This document shows, one piece after another, positions 24,561 through 34,172 of a stretch of DNA of 64,000 bases; the stretch's first letter is position 1, and every line of letters begins with the position of its first letter. Made by a program: the position numbers and the translations under genes. This DNA is from CAJQLB01 sp041392065 (GTDB lineage Bacteria; Bacteroidota; Bacteroidia; Flavobacteriales; Flavobacteriaceae). Under the pieces are notes generated by a model, which was not told where the DNA came from, made no database searches, and saw nothing but the letters and a program-made list of their open reading frames with translations. Location of the stretch: assembly GCA_041392065.1 (NCBI GenBank), contig JAWKMU010000003.1, forward strand, positions 186,001 through 250,000. Direction: 5' to 3'.

Positions 24561-25859
24561 TTATCTACCTATAGAGCTATAAAATTCTACTTCGTTTTTT
24601 ATCTCGTTTAGATCGTAGAGGTTTCTACCGTCAAAAATTACAGTGTTTTTCATTTTTTGTCTTACCTTATCAAAATTAGGTGTTCTAAAAATACTCCATT
24701 CAGTACAAATAATGAGTGCATCTGCTTCTTCTAAAGCATCATACATCGTTTCGGAATACTCAACTTTATTACCTAGTTTGCGCTCTACGTTTGGCATAGC
24801 CTCAGGGTCGAATGTTTTTATTGAAGCTCCATTTTTTAATAATTCATCAATTACAAAAAGTGAAGGTGCCTCTCTAATATCGTCAGTTTCTGGTTTAAAT
24901 GCTAATCCCCAAATTGCTATTTTTCTGTTCGTTAAATCATTATTAAAATACGAAAGCACTTTAGGCATTAAAATAGTTTTTTGTTTATTGTTTACATCTA
25001 TAACAGCATTTAAAATCTTAAAATTGTAATCAGAGTCTTTACCAGACTTAAAAAGGGCTTTTACGTCTTTTGGGAAACATGAGCCTCCATAACCAATTCC
25101 CGGAAACAAAAATCTTTTGCCTATTCTAGAATCTGTTCCCATTCCTATCCTTACTTTATCTACATCTGCTCCAACTTTTTCACAAAAATTGGCAATTTCG
25201 TTCATGAACGTGATTTTGGTTGCCAAAAAAGCATTGGCTGCATATTTTGTAAGCTCCGCAGATTTTTCATCCATAATAATTATTGGATTTCCTGACCTTA
25301 CATAAGGTTTGTAAAGTCTTTCCATAAGATTTATGGCTTTGGGAGATTGTGTTCCAATAACAATACGTTCAGGTTTTAAAAAATCGTCTACTGCAAACCC
25401 TTCTCTTAAAAACTCTGGGTTGGATACTACGTCAAATTCAACATCTGTATGCTTTGATATTGCCTCTCTTACTTTTTCAGAAGTTCCAACCGGAACTGTG
25501 CTTTTATCGACTATTACTTTATAGTCTTTTATTAGTTTGCCTATATCATTAGCAACGCCTAATATGTATTTTAAATCAGCCGAGCCATCTTCATCTTCTG
25601 GTGTTGGTAGTGCTAAAAATATGATACTTCCGTGTTGTAAGCCTTCTTCTAACGATATAGAAAATTTTAAACGCTCGGCTTTAATATTTCTTTCAAAAAG
25701 GACATCAAGGTGTGGTTCGTAAATTGGGACCTCACCATTTTTCATCTTATTTACCTTTTTTTCGTCTATATCTATACACAAAACATCATTGCCTGTTTCT
25801 GCTAAACATGTTCCTGTTACCAACCCTACGTAACCTGTTCCTACTACTGTTATTTTCAT
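24561..25859 (-). CDS. ugd: UDP-glucose 6-dehydrogenase
   Basis: 432 residues. It oxidises UDP-glucose to UDP-glucuronate with NAD. Gly-Thr-Gly-Tyr-Val-Gly-Leu-Val-Thr-Gly (7-16) binds NAD, Lys214 lies in the conserved Ala-Thr-Lys segment, and the catalytic cysteine is Cys261 in Gly-Gly-Ser-Cys-Phe-Pro-Lys-Asp. It lies between two paralogous sugar transferase genes and directly before uxs, so UDP-GlcA and UDP-xylose are made together. Confidence 0.95.
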   Translation of the reverse strand: MKITVVGTGYVGLVTGTCLAETGNDVLCIDIDEKKVNKMKNGEVPIYEPHLDVLFERNIKAERLKFSISLEEGLQHGSIIFLALPTPEDEDGSADLKYILGVANDIGKLIKDYKVIVDKSTVPVGTSEKVREAISKHTDVEFDVVSNPEFLREGFAVDDFLKPERIVIGTQSPKAINLMERLYKPYVRSGNPIIIMDEKSAELTKYAANAFLATKITFMNEIANFCEKVGADVDKVRIGMGTDSRIGKRFLFPGIGYGGSCFPKDVKALFKSGKDSDYNFKILNAVIDVNNKQKTILMPKVLSYFNNDLTNRKIAIWGLAFKPETDDIREAPSLFVIDELLKNGASIKTFDPEAMPNVERKLGNKVEYSETMYDALEEADALIICTEWSIFRTPNFDKVRQKMKNTVIFDGRNLYDLNEIKNEVEFYSSIGR

Positions 25860-25868
25860 TATTTCTTT

Positions 25869-27218
25869 TTAATAGGCTTTTTCTTCGCCTTTAATTACAT
25901 TTAATATAGTTTTCATTATTATATTTATGTCTAATAAAATAGACCAGTTTTCTACATAAAAAATGTCGTATTTAATCCTATTCTGCATATCTACGTCAGT
26001 TTCAATATTGCCTCTATAGCCACTTACTTGTGCTAAACCAGTAATTCCAGGTTTTACTGTGTGCCGAATCATAAATTTGTTTATTTTGTCCTTGTAGTCG
26101 TTAGTATGGCTCAATAGCATTGGTCTTGGCCCTACAACTGACATGTTTCCGAATAAGACATTAAAAAATTGAGGCAACTCATCTATGCTTGTTCTTCTAA
26201 TAAATTTACCAACTTTTGTAACTCTATAATCGTTTTTTGAAGCTTGTGTAGAATCTGACTCTTTGTTTTCCATCATTGATCTGAATTTGTAACAAGAAAA
26301 AAGATTAAAATCTGCCCCATATCTTAACTGTTTGAAAAAGACAGGTCCTTTTGACTCTATAAGAATTAACAAGGCAATTATTGGGGTAAACCAAGAAAGT
26401 AAAAATATTATTACAAACAAAGAAAACACAATGTCAAATGCTCTTTTTACAAAACGATTTACCTCAAGTTTTAATGGTATTTCGCTTAAGGATAAAATAG
26501 GCATTATATTATAATTCTCGAACCTAAGTTTTTTTGAAAAAATATATTTATTATCAGGAATAAACTTGAGGTCTAAAAAATTGTTTTCAGCATAAATCAC
26601 TAGTTTTGACATTTGTTCATTAGATAATTCTTTAATAGAACAATATAGCTCGTCAATTCTTTCTGTTCTGACAAAATCAAATAAATCATCAAAGGAACCT
26701 AGTTTGCTTTCGGCTACATTTTTATCTGTAAAAAACCCTATATACTTATATCCATAGCCAGGTTCGTCATAAAAAAATTGACTTAATTTTTTCGTAGTGG
26801 CATTATATCCAACAATAACCACTTCCTTATAATTTCTTCCAGTAATGATTCTGTAATGTTTTAACAAAAAATGTAGGAAGACCCTCCAGATGCTAAATAC
26901 TATAAGTAAAAAAAATGAAAACTTTAATACTGTGAAAAACTCGGTATTTGACTTTTTAACAAACAAGAAGGCAATAATTAACAATGTAAATAAAAAAGTC
27001 TGTCTAGCCAATAGCCCAATAATCCTAATTATTTTAGTATATCTAAATACTTTATAGAATGAAAGAAAAATTGACAAAAGCATCCAAAGCAAAAGAAACA
27101 ATCCTATTTGATAATAATCTTTTGTCAATAGAAAATAAATACAGGAAGTAAGTATTAATAAATCTACAATATACAGAAGAGGTCGTATAAATTGTGCAAA
27201 CCCTCTTTTACCAAACAT
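25869..27218 (-). CDS. Exopolysaccharide polyprenyl glycosylphosphotransferase (WcaJ-like), copy 2
   Basis: 449 residues from the ATG at 27218. The TTG further upstream lies in the promoter box and is rejected. Same domain order as the protein at 22164-23570: N-terminal TM helices, middle domain, then the sugar transferase domain from about residue 258 with Lys-Phe-Arg-Ser, Asp-Glu-Leu-Pro-Gln-Phe-Phe-Asn and Gly-Pro-Arg-Pro. The two proteins align along most of their length and share the C-terminal Lys-Gly-Glu-Glu-Lys-Ala-Tyr, so they come from a duplication. This copy heads the four-gene unit sugar transferase-ugd-uxs-sugar transferase. Confidence 0.9.
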   Translation of the reverse strand: MFGKRGFAQFIRPLLYIVDLLILTSCIYFLLTKDYYQIGLFLLLWMLLSIFLSFYKVFRYTKIIRIIGLLARQTFLFTLLIIAFLFVKKSNTEFFTVLKFSFFLLIVFSIWRVFLHFLLKHYRIITGRNYKEVVIVGYNATTKKLSQFFYDEPGYGYKYIGFFTDKNVAESKLGSFDDLFDFVRTERIDELYCSIKELSNEQMSKLVIYAENNFLDLKFIPDNKYIFSKKLRFENYNIMPILSLSEIPLKLEVNRFVKRAFDIVFSLFVIIFLLSWFTPIIALLILIESKGPVFFKQLRYGADFNLFSCYKFRSMMENKESDSTQASKNDYRVTKVGKFIRRTSIDELPQFFNVLFGNMSVVGPRPMLLSHTNDYKDKINKFMIRHTVKPGITGLAQVSGYRGNIETDVDMQNRIKYDIFYVENWSILLDINIIMKTILNVIKGEEKAY

Positions 27219-27248
27219 AAGTTGTTTACTTGTTAAGTTAGATAGTGG

Positions 27249-27256
27249 CAAATATA
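27249..27256 (-). promoter_or_regulatory. Promoter -7 box of the ugd-uxs operon
   Basis: TATATTTG on the minus strand, exact TAnnTTTG match, 30 bases before the ATG at 27218. A perfect 14-bp palindrome CTTTTAATTAAAAG lies just upstream at 27267-27280, overlapping where a -33 element should be; no TTG is there. Confidence 0.5.
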
Positions 27257-27307
27257 GTTGTTAAAACTTTTAATTAAAAGAATATACAATCTATATTTAT
27301 TTCTTGA

Positions 27308-28528
27308 TTAAAAAAGGGTCTCCAGTTTTTGAGTAAATAGTGTAAGGACATTTTGGGACGAAAATTTGCTTAAAATATATGTCCTTGCGTTTATCCCCAT
27401 TTGGATTGATTCCTGAGGTTTTGAAATTAGAAATTTCAGTCTATCAATGCACTCATCTATGCTTTCGTTAACCACATAAAAACCACCTTGGGAGTTTTCA
27501 ATAATTTCTTTTACTTCTGAAGTAGTATTTCCCTTAATTAGTGATGGTTTAGAGCTCCCCATCATACCTAATAGTTTTGAAGGCATTACCGAATCTATTA
27601 CGTCATTTTTTTGAAATAAAAGATGTAAATCTGCACTACACAACAAGTTTGACAATTCTTCATATTTCACAGGAGGGAAATAACTTACGTTTTCTAATTT
27701 AGATAATTGTGCACATAACCACTCCTTTTTTGCTCCATCTCCCACTATAACTATTTCCGCTAAATCCAATTCATTTACTTTTGTGGCAAACTTTATAAAA
27801 AATTCCCAATCTTGTTTGTCTCCAATGTTCCCAGAATATAAAATTTTATACTTAGGCGATTTCAAATAAGGGTGTTTCGATTGGTGTTCAATAGTTAGTT
27901 TGCTTTCATCTATCCAATTTGGAAAATAAAACGATGGTTTTTTGCTCTTTTTATCTAATTTATCAATCATACTAAAGCTAATTGTACTATTAATTTCTGC
28001 ACGATTAAATAAAAACGTCTCTAAACGGAATAAAAACTTAAAAAGTAAACTCTTAAGAATTCCTGGGTTAGAAGAAACTCCTGTTTGCAGTGCTGCATCA
28101 AACTCAAAATCTTGAATATGATTCCATAGGATCGCTTTTGTTCTTTTTTTAAGTATCCACCCTAAAAAAGTGCAGCTTGTGTAGGGTACTACACTTATTA
28201 CTATGTCACATTCCTTAACTTTAAATACATTTATCAATCCTCCAAATGTAAAATCGATTATTTGTAAAATTCTTTTAATAAAGTTAGGGTTTGCTGGGAC
28301 ATATTGCTTATACCTTAATACTAAGGTTTTTCCTATAAACTCTTTAAAAAAGGTTGGTTTTTTAATGTAACTATCCCTTATTCTCCATTGAGGGTAAAAA
28401 GGGAAGCCTGTTATTACGGTTACATCATATCCTTTTTCTTCTAAATAATTTACCATTTGAGCATTATAAAGCCCAACAGCAGTATCTTCTGGGTAGTAAT
28501 AACTACTTATTATTGTAATCTTTGTCAA
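27308..28528 (-). CDS. Glycosyltransferase family 4, WcaI-like
   Basis: 406 residues, GT-B fold. The start Ser-Tyr-Tyr-Tyr-Pro-Glu-Asp-Thr-Ala-Val-Gly and Thr-Gly-Phe-Pro-Phe-Tyr-Pro resemble WcaI of colanic acid synthesis; Gly-Asp-Gly-Ala-Lys-Lys and Pro-Ser-Lys-Leu-Leu-Gly-Met are in the donor domain. The start is a TTG inside the end of the wcaF-like gene (26-base overlap in another frame). It is the last gene of the long run that begins at gmd. The transferred sugar is unknown. Confidence 0.85.
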   Translation of the reverse strand: MTKITIISSYYYPEDTAVGLYNAQMVNYLEEKGYDVTVITGFPFYPQWRIRDSYIKKPTFFKEFIGKTLVLRYKQYVPANPNFIKRILQIIDFTFGGLINVFKVKECDIVISVVPYTSCTFLGWILKKRTKAILWNHIQDFEFDAALQTGVSSNPGILKSLLFKFLFRLETFLFNRAEINSTISFSMIDKLDKKSKKPSFYFPNWIDESKLTIEHQSKHPYLKSPKYKILYSGNIGDKQDWEFFIKFATKVNELDLAEIVIVGDGAKKEWLCAQLSKLENVSYFPPVKYEELSNLLCSADLHLLFQKNDVIDSVMPSKLLGMMGSSKPSLIKGNTTSEVKEIIENSQGGFYVVNESIDECIDRLKFLISKPQESIQMGINARTYILSKFSSQNVLTLFTQKLETLF

Positions 28529-29075
28529 ATTCTCTATCCTTTATTGGTTTTGCAGGGTTACCAATACAAATCTTTCCTTCTGGTAAATCTTTAAACACAC
28601 TACTCCTTGCTCCCACAATAGTGTTTCGAAGAATTTTAACTCCAGGAGCAACGTAAACATCTGTAGCAATCCAACAACTATCACCAATTGTTATTTTTTC
28701 TCCAACCAATGGAAAATCAATCTTTTTATAATTATGTGTGCCAGCACAAAGATAAGATCGTTGAGAAATCACTGTATGATTTCCTATTTCTATCTCGCCC
28801 AAACTATATAACACGACATTGTCTCCTATCCAACTATAATCTCCAATAGATATTTTCCAAGGATAAGTAAATCTCGCCGATGGTCTTAATAATACTTTTT
28901 TACCAATTTTAGCTCCAAAAAGCCTAAGCAAAAACCTTCGCCAACCATAAAATATTTGAGGGGAAAGACCAAAAAGAGTAGACTGAACTATCCACCATAA
29001 CTGAACAAACAATTTTGACTTCCCTCTAAAATTCCTAGGAGTTTTTGATATATCTAATCTTTGTTGAGTAATCAT
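28503..29075 (-). CDS. wcaF: WcaF-like acetyltransferase (left-handed beta helix)
   Basis: 190 residues. Hexapeptide repeats of the type Ile-Gly-Asn/Asp-x-x-x run from about residue 60 to 165 (Ile-Gly-Asp-Tyr-Ser-Trp, Ile-Gly-Asn-His-Thr-Val, Ile-Gly-Asp-Ser-Cys-Trp). The N-terminal Asn-Phe-Arg-Gly-Lys-Ser and the Gly-Asn-Pro-Ala-Lys-Pro end fit the colanic acid acetyltransferase WcaF family. His near 134 in Ala-Gly-Thr-His-Asn is the likely catalytic residue. It should O-acetylate a sugar of the repeat unit. It lies between two glycosyltransferase genes with no gap. Confidence 0.85.
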   Translation of the reverse strand: MITQQRLDISKTPRNFRGKSKLFVQLWWIVQSTLFGLSPQIFYGWRRFLLRLFGAKIGKKVLLRPSARFTYPWKISIGDYSWIGDNVVLYSLGEIEIGNHTVISQRSYLCAGTHNYKKIDFPLVGEKITIGDSCWIATDVYVAPGVKILRNTIVGARSSVFKDLPEGKICIGNPAKPIKDREFDKDYNNK

Positions 29076-30152
29076 TTAAGCGTTTAAGATTAATGAGAGG
29101 TTGTTAATAAATGTTTGCACCTTATAATTCTGATTGGCTTCGTAGTAATTATTTTGTTTAATGTCCTTAATCTTATCGTTTGTATAAATCATTTTTATTT
29201 TTTTAACAATATCATTAGGGTCTTTCTTATTTATAAAGAATCCGTTTTTATTGTCCTTAAATATATCAGGAATACCTGCGTGTTTTGTAGTTAATATAAC
29301 GTTTCCAGAGGCCATAGCCTCTAAAATTGAAATGGGTTGCCCTTCCATTGTATAATAAGTTGGTAAAACAAATATATTTGCCCAAGCTAGTAAATTTTTC
29401 TTTTCATTTCCTTTTACTACACCTAAATACTCTGTGTTTTTTAATTTAGAGAAAAATCCGTATGGTCTTTCCTTGTTTTTAATATCTATTGAGCCTGCAA
29501 TTTTTGCTTCATATTTTACACCTTCTTTTTCTAAAACCTCTAAAGCTTCTAATAAATTAAATATTCCTTTTTCTTCCATTAAATTGCCTAAATAAACTAT
29601 TTTTAGATGATTATTCAATAGTTTATTGCTCAGTTTTTCTTTGTTTACAAAAACATAATCTTCTACAAAGTTTCTTAATACATAAATTTTATTTTTATCA
29701 ATAAAAGGAATCATGTTGTTTTTTAAAGATTCAGACAAAACTATGCCTTTACTGGTTTTTTTTAGCAACCATTTAAATATTCTCTTTTTTAAACCTTTTA
29801 ACTCGCTATACTGTTTGCCTAAATAGTTGCCATGTACATGTATTATTATATCTTTATTTAACAGATGAGAAACAATAATAAATAACGAATACTTTACTAC
29901 ACCATAAAACGTTTGTCCTGGGGTTATATATACAATGTTAGATTTGAATATTTTTAATACATATAGATTTATCTTTAAATAAAAAAATGCTTTTTTAAAA
30001 GAAAATTCGCCCAAACCTTCATCAAACCTATTAAAAGAGGTGTTTATAAAGTCCACGTTAAAATCTCGAAGATTTTCGAGAACAACTTTGTTTGCTAACG
30101 ACACTCCTGTGGTAGGTTCTGGTAAGGGTCCAATAAGCAATATGTTTTTCAA
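29076..30152 (-). CDS. Glycosyltransferase family 4
   Basis: 358 residues. The N-terminus has Gly-Pro-Leu-Pro-Glu-Pro-Thr-Thr-Gly-Val-Ser, and the donor-binding half has Ser-Ile-Leu-Glu-Ala-Met-Ala-Ser-Gly near 270-278 with the conserved Glu of GT4 enzymes, plus Gly-Asn-Leu-Met-Glu-Glu-Lys-Gly near 188-195. It overlaps the O-antigen ligase gene by 4 bases and abuts the wcaF-like gene. Donor and acceptor cannot be read from the sequence. Confidence 0.87.
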   Translation of the reverse strand: MKNILLIGPLPEPTTGVSLANKVVLENLRDFNVDFINTSFNRFDEGLGEFSFKKAFFYLKINLYVLKIFKSNIVYITPGQTFYGVVKYSLFIIVSHLLNKDIIIHVHGNYLGKQYSELKGLKKRIFKWLLKKTSKGIVLSESLKNNMIPFIDKNKIYVLRNFVEDYVFVNKEKLSNKLLNNHLKIVYLGNLMEEKGIFNLLEALEVLEKEGVKYEAKIAGSIDIKNKERPYGFFSKLKNTEYLGVVKGNEKKNLLAWANIFVLPTYYTMEGQPISILEAMASGNVILTTKHAGIPDIFKDNKNGFFINKKDPNDIVKKIKMIYTNDKIKDIKQNNYYEANQNYKVQTFINNLSLILNA

Positions 30153-31375
30153 TTTATATTTCTTTTTTGAGGGATTAAAAATGCAAAAAAGTTAATAAAA
30201 AAAGAGAATAAAATTACTCCGCTTTGCCTTTCTAAAATATTTTCAATCATCATTGTAATTGTCAACAAAAGTAATATTAAGGTTTCTATAATAAAACTAT
30301 TCCTTATCATTAATTTAATATTATATACCATCATAGAAACCAATGACAAAAAGCCCAATATTCCTGAAGATAGCCAAACACTTATGTATTGATTGTGTGA
30401 GTTAAAATACTGCCCATTAAACACCTCCATTTTAGTGTTATAACACTCTATTAAAACGGATTTTGTATCGCCTAAACCATACCCAAACCATGGGCTCACA
30501 AATATTGAATCTATACCACATTTATAAATGTTTAATCTGTAAAATGTAGATCCTATTTGAGAGTTGCTATTATTAAAAAAGGTATTAAAAAATTCTAAAT
30601 ACCTGATTTTTAAAGCTGGAATTTGAAAAGAGATGTAAAATAGTGCCGTGATAAATATTAAATATAAAAATATTTCTTTCTTTTTTTGTTTTGTAAAAAA
30701 AACAAAAGCGCACATAAGAACCAAAAGAGCAAAAACACTTTTTCTTGCTAGAAGAGCTATGGTTAAAAAAAGAAATATGTTGCCTATGATTATTAAAATT
30801 TTTGACCCTACTCTATTGAGTTTTTCATAAATTTTAAAAGATAGTAAAACGGCTACTCCAATATACATAGAAGCATATATTGGGTGTAAAGAATACTTTC
30901 CAAGTTTTGAATTTAGTCGTTCACTATAGTTTTTAAAAATAAATTCATTAACATAACCATTGACGTAGTTGTAAATAAACAGACCAACAAAAAATCCCAA
31001 AGTTGATATATAGTAGCACAAATATATCCTATGAATATGCTTTTCCATTAGTTTATTGCCTCCGTTATTGTTATATAAACTAAACGCAAAAGGGAAAATC
31101 AACAAACTACTCAATAAGGTTAATTTTTTTAAACCATAATCAATGTTTTTTGTGTAAATCAAACTTGCAACCAAAACAAAAAATAAGCAAACGTTAATAG
31201 CAGTTTTAACATTTAAAAGTGGTTTTAAATCCTTGGCTTTTATAATTATAAAAAGAGAATAAAAAGCAAGTAATATTATAGAAATGTTTCTTAGGTTCTC
31301 TGGAAAAACTAAAGAAACCGAAAACAAATATATTGCAGCCAAAAAAATATAAGAAGTGCTAAAACCAACCTTCAT
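30149..31375 (-). CDS. O-antigen ligase/polymerase family membrane protein
   Basis: 408 residues with about 11 TM helices and a large periplasmic loop near residues 265-335 that holds Gly-Tyr-Gly-Leu-Gly-Asp and Ser-His-Asn-Gln-Tyr, the WaaL/Wzy signature with its conserved His. The family joins polysaccharide chains to lipid A core or polymerises repeat units. A second polymerase-like protein is encoded 3 bases upstream, so one is probably Wzy and the other the ligase; which is which cannot be told from sequence alone. Confidence 0.82.
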   Translation of the reverse strand: MKVGFSTSYIFLAAIYLFSVSLVFPENLRNISIILLAFYSLFIIIKAKDLKPLLNVKTAINVCLFFVLVASLIYTKNIDYGLKKLTLLSSLLIFPFAFSLYNNNGGNKLMEKHIHRIYLCYYISTLGFFVGLFIYNYVNGYVNEFIFKNYSERLNSKLGKYSLHPIYASMYIGVAVLLSFKIYEKLNRVGSKILIIIGNIFLFLTIALLARKSVFALLVLMCAFVFFTKQKKKEIFLYLIFITALFYISFQIPALKIRYLEFFNTFFNNSNSQIGSTFYRLNIYKCGIDSIFVSPWFGYGLGDTKSVLIECYNTKMEVFNGQYFNSHNQYISVWLSSGILGFLSLVSMMVYNIKLMIRNSFIIETLILLLLTITMMIENILERQSGVILFSFFINFFAFLIPQKRNIN

Positions 31376-31378
31376 ATC

Positions 31379-32797
31379 TTATTGTTTTTTAAAAGCCCAT
31401 TTAAAAAATAAATCCATTAAATATGGAATTAATAAAATGGCAATCAAAGTGCCAATAAAATAAGAGAACCCATTTGTAAAGTCACCTCTAAGTAAAAAAA
31501 TTAAATGCACTGCAAAATAAAAAGAAACTATTCTCTTTAAAGGATTGTCAGAGCTAAGCCAAACTAGAAACTTGACCACAAAAAATGCAAGACAAATCGA
31601 CAATAAAATTACCCCAAAAACACCGAAGTTTATATATCCTTCTGATACTAGTGGATTAGATAAATTGTTAAAAAAGAAATTGTGATTTTCAATTAGATAA
31701 TCTCCTATGAATTCCCCTGAAGAATTTGACTTAGATGCCCACACGCTTCTAGGAATAAAAAACAATAATCCACTTATTAATTGATATCCATTTGAAAACC
31801 CATTGTCAATTGTGTAGCCAATTGTCGCCAAAATGTTAGAAAACGCATCATAGTGCATCGCGGTAAACGAGTTTACGATTCCTCCTATTTCATATGTTTT
31901 TAGAATAATGGATGGATTATTTATAATTTCTCCTAAAGTTGCGTCTAAATGTGTTAAACCAGATGCTAAAGGAAAAAAAACAACTAAAGATAAAAACAAA
32001 AACAAAAAGGACTTGATGTTAGAGTTTAAGAGCTTAGGGTAAAAAAGAAACAATAGCGTTATATATATTGGTCCTATTGCGTTTCGTTTTTCTGTTAGAG
32101 GATTTTTAAAAAAAAGTAAAAGCAAAAGCAAAAAAAATGCTAAAAAAAATATTATAACTGTGTTTTTCGTAAGTGTTTTATTTTTTAAATAATTATGCGC
32201 CAAAACCAATGCTCCCAATGGTAGCATATATAAAACTTTTTTAAGAATTAGTTGGCTGGAAACAGACATCTTAAACAACAACTCACTTCGCCAATGAGAT
32301 TCTGTAATTGATGTAATAATATAGTCATAACTAAAAAACAATGTGATTAGACTAATAAAAAAAAGTATTAAAATTGTTAAGGGCACATACTTACTTTTTT
32401 TAAATTGCTCTTTTGGCCTGTTTTTAAAAGTTGTCTTTTTGAACCATAAATAGCTTATAAAAAAGAAACTATGAAACAAACAAATTAGACCATTTGCAAA
32501 AACAACTATTCCCTCTGAATATGGAAAATAATTGGGGAATAACCCATTATTATTGTTCATATTACTTATCTGAACCATTGGAGCCAAGAATAGAAACAGG
32601 TAATTAAAAGTGATGTAAGAAGAAAGAAATGGGGAAAAATCTTTTTCTATTCTTATATGATATAAAAATATGATAGTAAGTATTCCCCAGTTTGCCAAAA
32701 AAGATAGCCAAACCAAGATGTTTTCAAAAAAAAGAAACAATAAAAAGACACTTATTAGAAGATAGGTGACTATAGCAAGACTACTTAATTTTATCAA
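31379..32797 (-). CDS. O-antigen polymerase-like membrane protein (Wzy candidate)
   Basis: 472 residues with about 12 TM helices. The big periplasmic loop near residues 330-395 contains Pro-Arg-Ser-Val-Trp and a Gly-Glu-Phe-Ile-Gly motif followed by Glu-Gly-Tyr-Ile-Asn-Phe-Gly-Val-Phe-Gly, as in oligosaccharide repeat unit polymerases. The start is a TTG, since the next ATG would remove the first helices. It lies between the flippase gene (66-base gap) and the ligase-like gene. Confidence 0.78.
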   Translation of the reverse strand: MIKLSSLAIVTYLLISVFLLFLFFENILVWLSFLANWGILTIIFLYHIRIEKDFSPFLSSYITFNYLFLFLAPMVQISNMNNNNGLFPNYFPYSEGIVVFANGLICLFHSFFFISYLWFKKTTFKNRPKEQFKKSKYVPLTILILFFISLITLFFSYDYIITSITESHWRSELLFKMSVSSQLILKKVLYMLPLGALVLAHNYLKNKTLTKNTVIIFFLAFFLLLLLLFFKNPLTEKRNAIGPIYITLLFLFYPKLLNSNIKSFLFLFLSLVVFFPLASGLTHLDATLGEIINNPSIILKTYEIGGIVNSFTAMHYDAFSNILATIGYTIDNGFSNGYQLISGLLFFIPRSVWASKSNSSGEFIGDYLIENHNFFFNNLSNPLVSEGYINFGVFGVILLSICLAFFVVKFLVWLSSDNPLKRIVSFYFAVHLIFLLRGDFTNGFSYFIGTLIAILLIPYLMDLFFKWAFKKQ

Positions 32798-32863
32798 AAC
32801 TGTTTTTTCTAAATTACCTATTATTCATCGAAAATAAACAATTTATTTAATCTTATTGTGTTT

Positions 32864-34156
32864 TTATGTTTTTAAGAATTTATTGCTAAAAATAAACACT
32901 CCTATTCTGTCTTTCTTATAAATATAGATAACCCCAAAAACATTCCAAAAAACAAGGCTAATTGAGGTAGCCCACGCAGCACCATTAATACCATATAATG
33001 GAATTAATACCAAATTTAACACTAAGTTTATCAATAGAGCCAAAAGTATTATTTTAAGAAATACCTTCTCTCTTCCAGTCATATTTAAATAATAGCCTAC
33101 AGAGCCACAAAATGCATTGAGCATTTGTCCTACAACCATAACTTTTAATGCAGAATTGGCTTCAATATAATTTGAACCAAATAGACTTAACAAAAACTCT
33201 GAAAATATATATATAGTCAAAACTATTGGTGCTGTTAAGTAAAAATTCAACATTGTTGAGTCTTGAATTAATTTTTTCAACCCAATATAATCTTTTAAAA
33301 AAAACAATTTGGATAAATCTGGTGCTATAACACTATTAATCGTGGTTAATATTAAACCAATACCTGTGGTAATTTTTATCGCTGAAGAATAATAAGCTAT
33401 ATATTCGAAATCTAAATATCTCTCAATAATAAAAACATCTATACTTTGCATTAACAATAGTGAAATCAAACTAAAAGACATTGGAAAAGAAGTGCTAATG
33501 ATTTTTTTAAATTCTAAATCTTTTAAATTTTTATTAATTCTAATCTTAAGTTTTAAAAAATGAAACAAAATAATAAGGGTAGTTATTGTAGAAAGTAGCC
33601 AAAACAAAATCAAATATCCATACAGTAGAAATTCGAATCTATCTAAATAATAAAGAAAAATCACTAAAATCAATAATCCACCAAACCTAAAAATGTTTGA
33701 GGTTAATTCTGACAAAAACAGCTTATTAATTCCTCTTAAAACCTGAAAATTTAATAATGTTAGAGAATATGGGAACAGTATTAAAACAATTAAGTTGTAT
33801 ATACCTCTGATGGTTTCGTCTTTAAAGTACTTTATCTCTAAAGTATAAGCCAAAACAAAATAGAGACCAATAATAAACAAAAAAACCAAAGTAAGAATAA
33901 TAACATTTCTTTTATAAAGTATTTTTAATAACCCAATATTATTTTCTGCCTGTAATTTGCCAGAAAATTGTAAAAAGGAATTATTCATACCTAATAGACA
34001 AAACGCACCAATGACTAATAATATAGAATTCAAAAAACTATATTCTCCAAAAATCTCTTCCGAAGCATTGTTTGTAAGAATAAAAATTGCGGCAAATTGC
34101 ATAACAATTCCAAACACTTTTAAAAACAGTACAATGATGCTATTCTTTATTAACAA
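32864..34156 (-). CDS. Wzx-type oligosaccharide flippase
   Basis: 430 residues with about 12 TM helices, no large soluble domain. The start (Asn-Ser-Ile-Ile-Val-Leu-Phe-Leu-Lys-Val-Phe-Gly) and the Ser-Glu-Glu-Ile-Phe-Gly-Glu-Tyr-Ser loop near 31-39 fit the MOP-superfamily polysaccharide exporters. It should flip the undecaprenyl-linked repeat unit to the periplasm, before the polymerase encoded downstream. The start is a TTG 17 bases beyond the sulfotransferase stop. Confidence 0.87.
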   Translation of the reverse strand: MLIKNSIIVLFLKVFGIVMQFAAIFILTNNASEEIFGEYSFLNSILLVIGAFCLLGMNNSFLQFSGKLQAENNIGLLKILYKRNVIILTLVFLFIIGLYFVLAYTLEIKYFKDETIRGIYNLIVLILFPYSLTLLNFQVLRGINKLFLSELTSNIFRFGGLLILVIFLYYLDRFEFLLYGYLILFWLLSTITTLIILFHFLKLKIRINKNLKDLEFKKIISTSFPMSFSLISLLLMQSIDVFIIERYLDFEYIAYYSSAIKITTGIGLILTTINSVIAPDLSKLFFLKDYIGLKKLIQDSTMLNFYLTAPIVLTIYIFSEFLLSLFGSNYIEANSALKVMVVGQMLNAFCGSVGYYLNMTGREKVFLKIILLALLINLVLNLVLIPLYGINGAAWATSISLVFWNVFGVIYIYKKDRIGVFIFSNKFLKT

Positions 34157-34172
34157 ATCTTTAGATTTAAGG

